DNA from: Candidatus Omnitrophota bacterium
Lineage (GTDB): Bacteria; Hinthialibacterota; Hinthialibacteria; Hinthialibacterales; JAKPRU01
NCBI GenBank assembly: GCA_029557025.1
Contig: JAKPRU010000484.1
Span: 1 to 6,578 of the forward strand
Direction of reading: 5' to 3'
Length of the DNA: 6,578 nt
Shown here: positions 6,541 to 6,578 of the stretch, piece after piece
Numbering within the stretch: position 1 is the first letter of the stretch
Layout: each line of letters starts with the position of its first letter
Notes under the pieces: model-generated
What the model saw: only the letters and a program-made list of their open reading frames with translations
Told to the model about the DNA's origin: nothing
Database searches by the model: none
Made by a program: the position numbers and the translations under genes

Positions 6541-6578
6541 TCAGAAGAGCGGGGGACAACAAGGCGTTACGGTCAGGA
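6541..6578 (-). CDS. Possible 3' end of the gene upstream of nuoI (candidate nuoH)
   Basis: On the minus strand the last bases of the window read L-T-V-T-P-C-C-P-P-L-F and then TGA, with a second in-frame TAA directly after it. The gap to the nuoI ATG is 37 bases. In many complex I clusters nuoH comes just before nuoI and ends in a short hydrophobic tail, so this may be its C terminus. Eleven residues are too few to identify it. Another frame stays open through the same stretch, so the assignment is a guess from gene order. Confidence 0.3.
   Translation of the reverse strand, partial: LTVTPCCPPLF

Overview
The window holds six protein-coding genes at high density, with short gaps, moderate GC by eye, and no RNA gene, mobile element, CRISPR array or long repeat that I can see. 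It looks like ordinary chromosome from a bacterium with a complex I chain (nuoI) and a BshB1-type deacetylase, which suggests bacillithiol as a low-molecular-weight thiol. The lineage cannot be fixed from this sequence. An uncultured, Gram-negative-like bacterium outside the best-studied phyla is my guess, not an observation.

Layout, left to right. (1) The 3' part of a bshB1-like PIG-L/LmbE deacetylase, + strand, cut by the window edge. (2) A membrane-anchored M15/DUF882-type zinc peptidase, + strand, with a long unrecognised N-terminal region and a calcium-loop-like insert inside the catalytic domain. (3) Convergent with it, only 9 bp away, a two-gene minus-strand unit: pgsA (phosphatidylglycerophosphate synthase), then a large GT39/PMT-type membrane glycosyltransferase ending in two related beta-sandwich-like domains. 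(4) A 268-bp divergent spacer. (5) A calcineurin-like metallophosphoesterase, + strand. (6) Convergent with that, nuoI on the minus strand, apparently the last gene of a complex I cluster that extends off the right edge.

How the genes relate. Three neighbours concern the cell envelope: the peptidase acts on peptidoglycan or a related substrate, PgsA makes the precursor of phosphatidylglycerol, and GT39 moves sugars from polyprenyl-phosphate donors outside the cytoplasm. Only pgsA and the glycosyltransferase are plausibly co-transcribed. The other genes are independent units, and I see no evidence for a single dedicated system. The best material for a second look is in unusual domain architecture: the calcium loop in the peptidase, the paired WRC-L-x-PP domains of the glycosyltransferase, and the position of nuoI at the end of its cluster.
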